Below, one piece after another: positions 35,615 to 44,217 of a stretch of 64,000 bases of DNA. The notes below the pieces were generated by a model, which was not told the DNA's origin, searched no databases, and was given only the letters and a program-made list of their open reading frames with translations. The position numbers were made by a program, and so were the translations under genes. Origin of the DNA: Mycobacterium sp. EPa45 (GTDB lineage: Bacteria; Actinomycetota; Actinomycetes; Mycobacteriales; Mycobacteriaceae); assembly GCF_001021385.1 (NCBI RefSeq), contig NZ_CP011773.1, positions 3,968,001-4,032,000 on the forward strand. Direction: 5' to 3'. Within the stretch, counting starts at the first letter, position 1. Every line of letters begins with the position of its first letter.

Positions 35615-36591
35615 GACTCCTCCTGTGCTCGTTGGCTCGCCGTCACGGCACGTTCCAGATAGGGCCACGCAACGTCTGGCGGTAGGCCACCGCACAGCGG
35701 CAGCAGCGGAAGTGGCTTGCCGCCGCGAATATGGTCGACGGCCTCGTCAGTGGTGAAGATGCGGTATGGGCCGCCGGCATCGCGCAGCTCGGCCACGGTC
35801 GACGCGCGCGAGATGCTGGCCACCGAATCGTCGCCGTGCCGATACGACGCAGCCGTCACCGCATCGTGCAGCAGGTAGGAGCCCAGTTCCTGCCACGCGG
35901 CATCGACGTCGTCGGCAACGAATACCGTTGTCGGCGAGCCCTCGACCGGGAATTGCGCCATACCGGGCTCGAATCCGTTGGCCCGGCATTCGTTTTCGTA
36001 CAGGTCCTTGAGGTCGGGCGAGGCGACCTGGGAAATGAACCCCAGTCCGTAGCGCGCCGCCCGCCGCGCGGCCGCCGCGCTGCCACCGGCGATCAACATG
36101 TACGGGCCACTGGGTGTCACCGGCGGAGGCGTCACGTGAATCCGCCGACCCTCATGGTCGACCGGCTCGCCGCGCAGCAGTCGACGAAGCAGATCGAGCG
36201 ATTCGTCCGCACGCTTTCCACGCCCACGGGGATCGACGCCGAAGTGCTCGTACTCCTGCACCCGATGGCCGATGCCGAGGGCGTAGGAGACCCGGCCCTT
36301 GCTGATGATGTCCAGCACGCTGATCTCTTCGGCGAGGCGCACCGGGTCCCAGAAGGTGATCGGGACCGCGGCCAGCAGGATCGCGAGGTGCGTGGTCCGC
36401 GCTGCGATCGCCGCGGCCAGGAGATGAGGCGCCGGTAGATGTCCGTCGTCGGTGCCGTGATGTTCGGACAGCACGGCGATGAGGGCACCGCGGTCTTCGG
36501 CCCATCCGCACATGTCGACCGCGGCCGCGTACAAGTCGGTCGTCGGCGCCGAACCCGCCGGCGCGCGCATGTCGAACCGAAGTGTGAACAT
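35611..36591 (-). CDS. LLM class flavin-dependent oxidoreductase
   Basis: A 326-residue LLM oxidoreductase, first gene of the LLM-DapB-LLM-P450 operon. It has MFTLRFDMRAPAGSAPTTDLYAAAVDMCGWAED, IAVLSEHHGTDDGHLPAPHLLAAAIAARTTHL, DPVRLAEEISVLDIISKGRVSYALGIGHRVQEYEHFGVDPRGRGKRADE, and APYMLIAGGS-type flavin-side residues. Paralogue of 33563-34519. The ATG at 36591 follows GGTGGGG; an ATG at 36603 is in frame but sits directly against the 16-bp operator and lacks a ribosome site. Confidence 0.9.
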   Translation of the reverse strand: MFTLRFDMRAPAGSAPTTDLYAAAVDMCGWAEDRGALIAVLSEHHGTDDGHLPAPHLLAAAIAARTTHLAILLAAVPITFWDPVRLAEEISVLDIISKGRVSYALGIGHRVQEYEHFGVDPRGRGKRADESLDLLRRLLRGEPVDHEGRRIHVTPPPVTPSGPYMLIAGGSAAAARRAARYGLGFISQVASPDLKDLYENECRANGFEPGMAQFPVEGSPTTVFVADDVDAAWQELGSYLLHDAVTAASYRHGDDSVASISRASTVAELRDAGGPYRIFTTDEAVDHIRGGKPLPLLPLCGGLPPDVAWPYLERAVTASQRAQEES

Positions 36592-36603
36592 CCGCCCCAC
36601 CAT

Positions 36604-36619
36604 AACCTAAACTTTGTTC
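36604..36619 (+). promoter_or_regulatory. 16-bp shared operator, copy 2
   Basis: AACCTAAACTTTGTTC differs from copy 1 at two central bases. It lies just upstream of the LLM-DapB-LLM-P450 operon, 13 bases from the 36591 start. Confidence 0.6.
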
Positions 36620-36678
36620 CTTGCTACTTGACTTCGGCTGCATCCTTGACCATGTCGACGGCTGACTGTTACGTTCCG

Positions 36679-36694
36679 GATCAAACGTTAGGTT
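36679..36694 (-). promoter_or_regulatory. 16-bp shared operator, copy 3
   Basis: On the minus strand this reads AACCTAACGTTTGATC, one base different from copy 1. It lies just before the GGAGG (36697-36701) of the DapB-like gene at 36707. With copy 2 it frames the divergent promoter region 36604-36706. Confidence 0.65.
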
Positions 36695-36706
36695 TTGGAG
36701 GCAGTC

Positions 36707-37810
36707 ATGGCTGAGGGTCAATACCGGGTGGTCGTGTGGTCCACCGGCGGTATCGGATCGATCGCGATCCGCGCGATCCACGAGCGCCCCAATCTCGACC
36801 TCGTCGGCGTCTGGGTGCACTCGCCGGGCAAGGACGGTCGCGACGCCGGCGAACTGGCCAACGGCGAGCCGATCGGCCTGGCCGTCACCACCGACGCCGA
36901 CGCGTTGATCGCGCTCAAACCGGACTGTGTGGTCTACGCCGCCAGCGGTCCCGAGCGTGATGCGCTGGCCATCCCCGACTATGTGAAGCTGCTCGGCGCC
37001 GGGATCAACGTCGTCACGACGAGCACCACGCGACTGGTCAACCCACATGCCTACGAGCCCGCCGAGTGGCGCGATCAGATCGCGGCGGCGGCGAAACAGG
37101 GTCAGGTGACGCTCTACGCATCCGGGATCGAACCCGGGTTCGCCGCCGACTACCTGCCGCTGGTCCTCTCGACACAGTCCTCACAGATCGAGAAGATCCA
37201 CTCCTACGAGATCGGCCTGTACGACGACTACGGCGTGCCGGACATCATGAGCGATGCTCTCGGCTTCGGCAGGCCGCTGGACTACACGCCGTGGATCAGT
37301 TTCCCCGGCGCGATCGCCGGGGAATGGCACGGCCAGATGCGCATGGTCGCCGAAGCCCTCGGAGTTGAACTGCAGGAAGTGCGGGAGACATTCGACCGGG
37401 CGGTGACGGAGCGCACGCTCGAGGTGGCGATGGGCACCGTCGAGGCGGGCACCTGCGGTGCGCTCCGAATGCAGGCGATCGGCATCGTCGACGGCAAGGA
37501 GGCGATCATCATCGAACACGTCACACGGCTGGCGCCCGACGTCGCGCCGCACTGGCCGACGCTGCCGAACGCGCTCGGCTATCGCGTGGTGATCACCGGA
37601 ACCCCGGACATCGACTGCACTTTCGACGTGACGTTGCGCGACCGCAAGAAGGCCGGCATCGAATCGATGACCTCCGGAGCAGGCGCGATGGTGGCCACCG
37701 CGATGCGCGTCGTCAACGCCATCCCCTATGTCGTCGACGCGCAGCCGGGGCTGGTGAGTTCGGTGGACCTGCCGCTGACCATCCCCCGCCAGGCGTTCAA
37801 CCCCGCGTAG
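36707..37810 (+). CDS. DapB-like NAD(P)-dependent oxidoreductase
   Basis: A 367-residue paralogue of 34541-35614, with VVVWSTGGIGSIAIRAIHERPN, GVWVHSPGKDGRDAGELANG, KPDCVVYAASGPERDALAIPDYVKLLGAGINVVTTSTTRLVNP and ASGIEPGFAADYLPLVLS. It is transcribed alone on the plus strand and divergent from the operon that holds its paralogue. The ATG at 36707 has GGAGG six bases upstream. It probably acts on a related intermediate. Its end overlaps the convergent nitronate monooxygenase gene by 14 bases. Confidence 0.87.
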   Translation: MAEGQYRVVVWSTGGIGSIAIRAIHERPNLDLVGVWVHSPGKDGRDAGELANGEPIGLAVTTDADALIALKPDCVVYAASGPERDALAIPDYVKLLGAGINVVTTSTTRLVNPHAYEPAEWRDQIAAAAKQGQVTLYASGIEPGFAADYLPLVLSTQSSQIEKIHSYEIGLYDDYGVPDIMSDALGFGRPLDYTPWISFPGAIAGEWHGQMRMVAEALGVELQEVRETFDRAVTERTLEVAMGTVEAGTCGALRMQAIGIVDGKEAIIIEHVTRLAPDVAPHWPTLPNALGYRVVITGTPDIDCTFDVTLRDRKKAGIESMTSGAGAMVATAMRVVNAIPYVVDAQPGLVSSVDLPLTIPRQAFNPA

Positions 37811-38765
37811 CCCAGCGCGAAAGCAGTTCCTCTGCAACCGAACTCAGCGCGGCGATCACATCAGCGGCGGGTTGGACCGCGGTGAGCGCTCCGACAGCCT
37901 GGCCGGCGTTGATCGGCGCCTTCGTATAGTCCTCAGACGCGATTGCCTGCGCCAACTCCGCGGCCGCGCCGGAGTCGACCCTCAGGGCGTCCTCGTCGCC
38001 ATGCCAGCGACCGCTGAAACTGTTGCGCAGCACGCGTTCTGGTAGCTGCGGCGGCCAGGGATATCCCTGGGCGATGTCGAACACCCGGGTGAGCACGGTA
38101 TCGGTGTCCGCTGCCGCGAGCATCGCGTCACGCGCCTTGTCGGACAGCAGCGACTCGGTGCACGCGCAGAACGCCGTGCCCAGCCATGCCGCCGACGCAC
38201 CGGCGGCCAGAACGGCGGCCAACCCGCGTCCGGACCCGATCCCCCCGCCCGCCAGGACCGGAACGTCCACACCATCCAACACCTCAGTCAGCAGTGGCAA
38301 CGTACTGACCAGGGGCTGACCGTGACCGCCGCCTTCAGACCCGCGGGCGATCACGACGTCGACGCCCGCGGCGATCGCACGTTCGGCGCCGGCCAGATCA
38401 CCGACCTGGGTCGCGGTCATCACACCCGCATCGTGGGCGTGTGACACCCACTCCCACGTCTGACCGAAGCTGACGCACAGCAGCGCCGGGCCGGCGGCCA
38501 GCGCCGTCGTGAGTAGTTCCGGCCGGCTGGCCGCCACCCAGCCCACGAGGCCAATTCCGAAGGGCCGATCGAGCTTTGCCACGTGATGAAGCTCTGCGGC
38601 AAGTCGCTCGGCGGTGCCGGCACTGCCCATCCCGATCATCCCGAGGCCGCCGGCCCGGGAGACCGCCGCGGCTAGCGCACCACCGGCGACCCCACCCATC
38701 GGGGCATTGACGATCGGCACGTCGATGCCCACCGACCGCGACCATTCGGTCGACAACACACCCAC
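37797..38765 (-). CDS. Nitronate monooxygenase family flavoprotein
   Basis: A 322-residue FMN TIM-barrel protein of the nitronate monooxygenase / 2-nitropropane dioxygenase family. It has VPIVNAPMGGVAGGALAAAVSRAGGLGMIG, VIARGSEGGGHG with the catalytic-region histidine, and VLAGGGIGSGRGLAAVLAAGASAAWLGTAFCA, which binds the FMN phosphate. Proteins of this fold also act as enoyl-reductase-like enzymes, so nitronate oxidation is not certain. The GTG at 38765 is used; a second GTG six bases on is possible. It lies 12 bases after the esterase gene on the same strand and could be cotranscribed with it. Confidence 0.85.
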   Translation of the reverse strand: MGVLSTEWSRSVGIDVPIVNAPMGGVAGGALAAAVSRAGGLGMIGMGSAGTAERLAAELHHVAKLDRPFGIGLVGWVAASRPELLTTALAAGPALLCVSFGQTWEWVSHAHDAGVMTATQVGDLAGAERAIAAGVDVVIARGSEGGGHGQPLVSTLPLLTEVLDGVDVPVLAGGGIGSGRGLAAVLAAGASAAWLGTAFCACTESLLSDKARDAMLAAADTDTVLTRVFDIAQGYPWPPQLPERVLRNSFSGRWHGDEDALRVDSGAAAELAQAIASEDYTKAPINAGQAVGALTAVQPAADVIAALSSVAEELLSRWATRG

Positions 38766-38777
38766 GGCTTGCTTTCT

Positions 38778-39977
38778 TCAGACCGCGGAAGTCGCCTCGG
38801 CCCGGCGCCGGTCCTGATGGACGTGGTGGAGGAATCGCCCTATCGCTGCCACTACCGGCGCAGTGCGGGTGCCGTCGATGAGGTCGAAACCATGTCCGAC
38901 ACCGGGCAATTCGATGTAACACACGGCCGACTCGGACACCGACCGCAGTCGCTCGACGAAGCTGCGCGCCTCCCCCACGGGGATCAGACCGTCATTGCTC
39001 CCGTGCACCGCCAAGAACGGCGGCGCCGAGGAGTGCACGCGTTCCATCGGCGATGCCGCGCGAAAGATCTCCGGGCGGCGAGCCTGCGACCGTTGCACCA
39101 CGACACGTTCGAGGAACTCCAGGAAGCGGTCACGCTCGGGGGTGCTGCGGTCGTGCCAGTCATAGAGGCCGTACACGCTGACCACGGCATCGACCGACGT
39201 GTCGGCGTCCACGGAAAGGTCGGCTTGCCACTGGGGGTCGCCGTCGGTCAGCCCCGCCAAACTGGCCAGGTGCCCGCCTGCCGAGCAGCCGGCGACGGCG
39301 ACGAAACTCGGGTCGCCCCCGAACTGGGCGGCGTTGGCCCGGGCCCAGGCGATCGCCGCCTTGACGTCGGTGATCTGGCGCGGCCAGCGGTGCCGCGGGC
39401 TCGCCCCGTACTGGATGGACAAGCACACCCATCCGCGCCGCGCCAAGTGCGACATCAGCGCGTGCCCCTGCAGCTCCCGACGGCCGAAAACCCAGGCACC
39501 GCCCGGGACGAAGACGAGCACCGGGGCCGGTTGCTGGAGGTCCGCCGAATCCGGGGTTCGCCAGACGTCGAGCAGCTGACCTGGACGGTCGCCGTAGGGC
39601 ACCGAAGAACGGTAGACATATCGCCGCTGCCCGGCCGCCTTCAGAAACGGTGCGCGGTCGCGATGTGTGGGCCACGGTTCGGCCAGCTGGTCGGCGGCGA
39701 CGATACCGTCCAACGCCTCGCTCAACACGTGAGGTGTCAACGCGCGCTGGGCGTTTCGCTCTTCCGCACTGCCGGGGCGCAGCCGTGCGCGGGTCATCCC
39801 GGTGCCGATGCTGGACACATAGCGTCGACCACCCACTCCGAGAGCCGCAAAGCCGGCGAGTATCTCGAGATGACGTCCGATGAGCGGCACGGAAGCCGAC
39901 GCGGCACCCAGCGCGATCACGTAATCGCCCGGCTTGGCTCTCGCCACCCACCGGGCGTAGGAACAGACTCCGCGCAT
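38778..39977 (-). CDS. Alpha/beta hydrolase, HSL/Lip-type esterase
   Basis: A 399-residue esterase. The oxyanion segment is VFVPGGAWVFGRRE (an HGG-like variant with Pro in place of His), the nucleophile elbow is GCSAGGH, the acid is in HGSNDGLIPVGE and the histidine in GVGHGFDLI, so the triad is complete. The N-terminal 110 residues contain a hydrophobic stretch (VIALGAASASVPLIG) and may form a lid or membrane anchor. It probably hydrolyses an ester or lactone of a hydrophobic compound. It is divergent from the WS/DGAT gene. Confidence 0.87.
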   Translation of the reverse strand: MRGVCSYARWVARAKPGDYVIALGAASASVPLIGRHLEILAGFAALGVGGRRYVSSIGTGMTRARLRPGSAEERNAQRALTPHVLSEALDGIVAADQLAEPWPTHRDRAPFLKAAGQRRYVYRSSVPYGDRPGQLLDVWRTPDSADLQQPAPVLVFVPGGAWVFGRRELQGHALMSHLARRGWVCLSIQYGASPRHRWPRQITDVKAAIAWARANAAQFGGDPSFVAVAGCSAGGHLASLAGLTDGDPQWQADLSVDADTSVDAVVSVYGLYDWHDRSTPERDRFLEFLERVVVQRSQARRPEIFRAASPMERVHSSAPPFLAVHGSNDGLIPVGEARSFVERLRSVSESAVCYIELPGVGHGFDLIDGTRTAPVVAAIGRFLHHVHQDRRRAEATSAV

Positions 39978-40067
39978 GGCTGCAGCCTACGGTGCACGAG
40001 CTTCGATCTGGCCATTGTTTCCAATGTCATGGTTTTGGCTAACCACTGCGCGATAGAAGGGCGTGAC

Positions 40068-41513
40068 GTGGAGCAGCTGAGCTGGACCGATGACATGATG
40101 CTGCGCGCTGAACGGCCCGAAACGCCGATTCAGATCCAGATGCTGCTCATCTACGACCAGTCGACCGCCCCGGGCGGCAAGGTCACCTTCAAGCGCATCC
40201 TCGAGGAGATCGACGCCCGGTTGCACCTGTCGCCCACCTTCCGCCGCCGTCTGACCGAGCTGCCCGGCGGCATGCACATGCCGTATTGGGTGGACGATCC
40301 GGACTTCGATCTCGAGTACCACGTGCGTCACATCGCACTTCCGCAGCCCGGCGATTGGCGCCAACTGTGCATCCAGATCGCGCGTATTCACGGCCGCCAG
40401 ATCGACCTTCGCCGCCCACCGTGGGAGATGACGGTCATTGAGGGGCTCAACGCCGTACCGGGCGTGCCCAAGGGATCGTTCGCCGTCTCGCTCAAGTTGC
40501 ACCACTGCGTTGTTGACGGGATGGAAAGCGTCGAACTGATGGCCGCCATGCACGACCTCGCCGCAGACGCACCGCGACCCGCCCCGCCCCCGCATCGGTT
40601 CGCACCCCGCCCTCTTCCGTCGACCTCGGACCTGGTCGCCCGAACGGCGACCAACATCGCGCGGTACCCGCTGCGCGTGAGCAAGGTGTTGATCCCCAGC
40701 GCGTTCAACGCGCTGCGACACCTGCATGCTCTGCCCGGTGCAGTGGTGTCCGGTGTGACCTCGGCACTGGGGCCGAGTAGTGGGTCGGTCTTCTCCCCGC
40801 CCACTCGATTCAACGGATCGGTGACCCCCCACCGGGTGTTCGAAGCGCGGTTCCACGATTTCGCCGACTTCAAGCGGATCAAAGCCTGTGTGCCCGGGGC
40901 GACCATCAACGACGTCACGCTGGCTTACGTGGGTGGGACGCTTCGCCACTATCTGCAGGGTCACGGTGAGCTGCCCGACGAAAGCCTCCTCGCGGCGTGT
41001 CCGGCGTCGATCCGCAGCAGCGACGAGCGTGGCGCGGGCGGCAACAGGCTCTTCGGCAGGCTGCACCCGCTGGGGACGACGATCGCCGATCCGCTGGAAC
41101 GGTTACACGCCATCGTCGAAGAGACATCGGTCTTCCGCGACAACACTGATACCGAGGGCAGTGCCCGGTTGATGAACCTCGTCGGCGTGGTACCGACGAC
41201 GTTGCTCGGGCTCACGGTGAAGGCCGCCAGCGCGCTGCCCTTCTCCGCCCCGGCCATTGCGGCCACGACGGTGAGCAACGTGCCGGGACCCAACCAGCCG
41301 ATCTACTTCGCCGGGGCCCGGCTTCATCGCGTCACCGGGCTCGGCCCCCTGATCGCGGGCTTGAACCTGTTCCACGTCGTGGCGAGCTACAACGGCTCGA
41401 TTTCGATCGGTGCGACCGCAGACCGCAGCGCGCTGCCCGACCCGGGACACTACGCCGACTGCATGCAACTGGCGTTCGACGAATTGCTCAGCGCCGCAAT
41501 GGATTACACGTAG
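40068..41513 (+). CDS. Wax ester synthase/diacylglycerol acyltransferase (WS/DGAT), second copy
   Basis: A 481-residue WS/DGAT with the start VEQLSWTDDMMLRAE, catalytic HHxxxDG as LKLHHCVVDGMES (about residue 145), ACPASIRSSDERGAGGNRLFGRLHPL and the NVPGPNQPIYFAGA C-terminal motif. The GTG at 40068 follows AGAAGGG by five bases and gives the usual family N-terminus; an ATG at 40029 is in frame. It differs substantially from the copy at 317-1723. Placed at the edge of the catabolic island, it could store acyl products as triacylglycerol or wax ester. Confidence 0.88.
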   Translation: MEQLSWTDDMMLRAERPETPIQIQMLLIYDQSTAPGGKVTFKRILEEIDARLHLSPTFRRRLTELPGGMHMPYWVDDPDFDLEYHVRHIALPQPGDWRQLCIQIARIHGRQIDLRRPPWEMTVIEGLNAVPGVPKGSFAVSLKLHHCVVDGMESVELMAAMHDLAADAPRPAPPPHRFAPRPLPSTSDLVARTATNIARYPLRVSKVLIPSAFNALRHLHALPGAVVSGVTSALGPSSGSVFSPPTRFNGSVTPHRVFEARFHDFADFKRIKACVPGATINDVTLAYVGGTLRHYLQGHGELPDESLLAACPASIRSSDERGAGGNRLFGRLHPLGTTIADPLERLHAIVEETSVFRDNTDTEGSARLMNLVGVVPTTLLGLTVKAASALPFSAPAIAATTVSNVPGPNQPIYFAGARLHRVTGLGPLIAGLNLFHVVASYNGSISIGATADRSALPDPGHYADCMQLAFDELLSAAMDYT

Positions 41514-41546
41514 CGATTGCGGCCGGTCCGCCCAGCCCGTCGGAGA

Positions 41547-41975
41547 TCAGTCCTCGTAGTACCGGGCTTCGACCACGTTGCCGTCGGGGTCAGGGAAGTA
41601 CATCCCCTCCGGCCCCCAACCGCGGGCACCGAAGGTGGGCGCCAGCCGGGCGCTGGTGTCGATGCCCTCGGCCTGCAGGCGCTGATCCAGCGCGTCGTAC
41701 TCGAACTTGGTCATCGCCAGGCAGACGTGATTGACGCGGTGGCCGGCACTGTCCGCCACGCGCGTCTGGGTTTCGGTGTCGGCGGCCCTGTCCATCGGTA
41801 ACAGATCGATGATCGAATCCTGCGACACCCGCACACTGGGGAAGGGCGCGTCCCCAGAGCGGAACTCGTCGAACCGTACCGGCTCGAGACCGACCACGCG
41901 CGTGTAGAAGTCCATCGCCGCAGCCGGATTCTCGGTCCACAAGACGACGTGATCGAGCCGCATCATGCCAGTCAT
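41547..41975 (-). CDS. VOC family protein
   Basis: A 142-residue single VOC domain: MMRLDHVVLWTENPAAAMDFYTRVVGLEPVRFDEF in the first module, NHVCLAMTKFEYDALDQRLQAEGIDT in the second, and the closing YFPDPDGNVVEARYY. Histidines in LDHVVL and VNHVCL and Glu in VEARYY are the likely metal ligands. The reaction is not predictable. The ATG at 41975 (alternative 41966) lacks a clear ribosome site. It converges on the WS/DGAT gene. Confidence 0.83.
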   Translation of the reverse strand: MTGMMRLDHVVLWTENPAAAMDFYTRVVGLEPVRFDEFRSGDAPFPSVRVSQDSIIDLLPMDRAADTETQTRVADSAGHRVNHVCLAMTKFEYDALDQRLQAEGIDTSARLAPTFGARGWGPEGMYFPDPDGNVVEARYYED

Positions 41976-42145
41976 GCTAGCGCCGACCGCGTGAACCGCC
42001 TCGCACTCGGCAACCTTGACAATGCAAACATCGAGTTTGCGAACGCCAAAGAATCCTGAGGAAGGGACCTTTGCCTCTGTTTGCGGTGGAGCCCGAGGCT
42101 GTCCCATGGATGTGGGTCGGAGCGAATTCGATCATGGGGTGGGTA

Positions 42146-44191
42146 ATGAGCGCAGCATCGTATATAGGTCGCGTAGGGGGATTGGCAATCACTCTCGGTG
42201 TCGGGGTTGCCGTGGCATCCGGCTCCGGGGTGGCGTGGGCTGACGAAACCGGTTCGCCGCCGGCGTCGGATACGACATCATCGAATGTGGACGGCCAGCC
42301 GAAGAACACCGTCGCCGACTCCTCGGCCGGCGCGGCCAAGCCGGCCCTACCGTCACCCGCGGGCGCTACGGCCGGTACCGTGACCGGCGCCGCGACGTCT
42401 CCCCTATTCGGTGGCGCCACACGACCGAAGAGCCCGTCGGAGGTACTCGCCACACTCGGAATGGTGATGAATTCCCAACGAGCGCAGGGTGATACCTCCG
42501 GCAGCAGCAAGTCGAGCGCCCCGGCTCCCTCCCGGCGCCGGGCGGCAGTTGCACCAACGGCTGACACTGCGGCGAGCACGCCGTCCGCAAGCAAACAGAC
42601 TGCGGCGCAGAATAATCCGATCAACGACATGGTGCACCGCGTCGGCGTGCCACTGCAAGCGGCCGGCGAGAAACCTGTCGACGCCGTGTCGCAGAACGTC
42701 GCCGCCCTCGCTGCGCCGATCGTCACCACCGCGGCCGCACCCGTGATCACGGGGCAGTCGGCGGCGGCCGCGGTCGAAGCGCCCGCATCGACGGTCACAG
42801 GCGGCTTGCCCGCATTCGGCCGCGTGCTCGCCGCGTTGGGTCTCGGTCCGCTGGCTGCCAACTCACCGCTGGCACCCGGCGATCCACCCGTGCTGTGGGG
42901 CCTGTTGGCCTGGGCCAGAAGAGAGTTCGACTCGACGGTGTCCAGGCTGGGCGGGACCGCCCCGGGATCGGTTCCCGCGCAATCGTTCGCCACCGCCGCG
43001 GTGGCCACGGGACCCACGACGACACCCGTCGCCTGGGTGACGGGCAGTGGAACAACCGGCCCCTACCTGCTGACCCGCACCAACAACACCGGGTCGATGT
43101 TCGGCATCGGCGGCACCGACCTCGGGATCATGTGGGACAACGGAATCAAAGACGATCCGGCCACACCCGTCAACGAGCACCAGGTGCTGATGGCCTTCGG
43201 TGACACATTCAGCGGGACCGGCCAGTCGGGCATCTGGCGGTCCAACACGCTGCTGCGCAGTTCAGATCCAGTGCTTTCCGACGGCATCAGCGTCGCGCCC
43301 GGCCAGCTGGGGAACGTGTTCAGCGGATCACCGCTGTCGAGTCCCAACTTCTCCAAGCAGATCATCAACAGCCCGGGCTATCTGGGACCGCAGGGGTCCG
43401 AGGTCACGATCATTCCGACCTCGGGAGTCTCGGTTCCCTACAACAACGCCTACGGGTCGCGTCAGTACGTGAGCGTGATGTCGGTGAAGTCGTGGGACAC
43501 CCCGGGACGCTGGACGACGAACTACTCGGCGATCGCCTACTCCGATGACAACGGTCAAACCTGGACGATCGCTCCGTCTTCGATCCGATCAGCCGCGTCC
43601 TACCGCACCACGACGGGTTACGTCTCGGGCAATCAGAACTTCCAGCAGAGCGCTTTCGTTCGACCTCCGGCCGGATCGGCCGACGCCAACTACGTCTATG
43701 TCTATGGCACACCGTCCGGTCGTGGCGGAACCGTCTACCTGTCGCGGGTGCAGCAGGCCGACATCCTGGACCAGACGAAGTACCAGTATTGGAACGGAAC
43801 AACCTGGGTCGCGAACAAGCCGTCGGCGGCGACGCCCGTCCTGCCGGCGACCACCACGACCAACACCGGGTTGCTGGGCTGGTTCAGCAGCCTCTTCGGG
43901 GGCGGCACCACCAAGACCTATCCCAGCGCCGGCGAGATGTCCGTGCAGTACAACACTTATCTCAAGAAGTACGTGATGATGTACGCGGACAACAACAACA
44001 ACGTGGTGATGCGCACTGCCGACCGGCCCGAGGGACCGTGGTCGGCGCCGACGACCCTGGCGACGTCCACGCAATACCCCGGTCTCTACGCGCCGATGAT
44101 GGACCCCTGGTCGACGGGGCAGGACATCTACTGGAACATGTCGATGTGGGGCGATTACAACGTCCTGCTGATGCACACCAGGCTCCCGTGA
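42146..44191 (+). CDS. Secreted DUF4185 domain protein, larger paralogue
   Basis: A 681-residue paralogue of 21336-22799. It has a signal peptide (about 1-35, ending GVAWADET), a long Ala/Pro/Ser/Thr-rich linker (about 36-270), then a DUF4185 domain: GGTDLGIMWDNGIKDD, VLMAFGDTFSGTGQSGIWRSN, IIPTSGVSVPYNNAYGSRQYV, YSDDNGQTWTIAP, GQDIYWNMSMWGDYNVLL. Most of the extra length is linker, plus a short PE/PPE-like low-complexity stretch. An export role at the cell surface is likely; the activity is unknown. The ATG at 42146 follows GGGGTGGG. Confidence 0.83.
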   Translation: MSAASYIGRVGGLAITLGVGVAVASGSGVAWADETGSPPASDTTSSNVDGQPKNTVADSSAGAAKPALPSPAGATAGTVTGAATSPLFGGATRPKSPSEVLATLGMVMNSQRAQGDTSGSSKSSAPAPSRRRAAVAPTADTAASTPSASKQTAAQNNPINDMVHRVGVPLQAAGEKPVDAVSQNVAALAAPIVTTAAAPVITGQSAAAAVEAPASTVTGGLPAFGRVLAALGLGPLAANSPLAPGDPPVLWGLLAWARREFDSTVSRLGGTAPGSVPAQSFATAAVATGPTTTPVAWVTGSGTTGPYLLTRTNNTGSMFGIGGTDLGIMWDNGIKDDPATPVNEHQVLMAFGDTFSGTGQSGIWRSNTLLRSSDPVLSDGISVAPGQLGNVFSGSPLSSPNFSKQIINSPGYLGPQGSEVTIIPTSGVSVPYNNAYGSRQYVSVMSVKSWDTPGRWTTNYSAIAYSDDNGQTWTIAPSSIRSAASYRTTTGYVSGNQNFQQSAFVRPPAGSADANYVYVYGTPSGRGGTVYLSRVQQADILDQTKYQYWNGTTWVANKPSAATPVLPATTTTNTGLLGWFSSLFGGGTTKTYPSAGEMSVQYNTYLKKYVMMYADNNNNVVMRTADRPEGPWSAPTTLATSTQYPGLYAPMMDPWSTGQDIYWNMSMWGDYNVLLMHTRLP

Positions 44192-44217
44192 TCCAGCGGC
44201 CAGCCATGCCAGCCGAA

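Noticed and set aside
36666..36678. TTACGTTCCGG as a possible fourth copy of the 16-bp element
   Set aside because: It shares only the ACGTT core and lacks the AACCTAA half.
40013..40026. CATTG-TTTC-CAATG repeat before the second WS/DGAT gene
   Set aside because: Five-base arms are too short to separate from chance.
38769..40067. N-terminal 433 codons that extend the WS/DGAT frame upstream
   Set aside because: They lie antisense to the esterase gene, and the family start (GTG at 40068 with a ribosome site) is clear.
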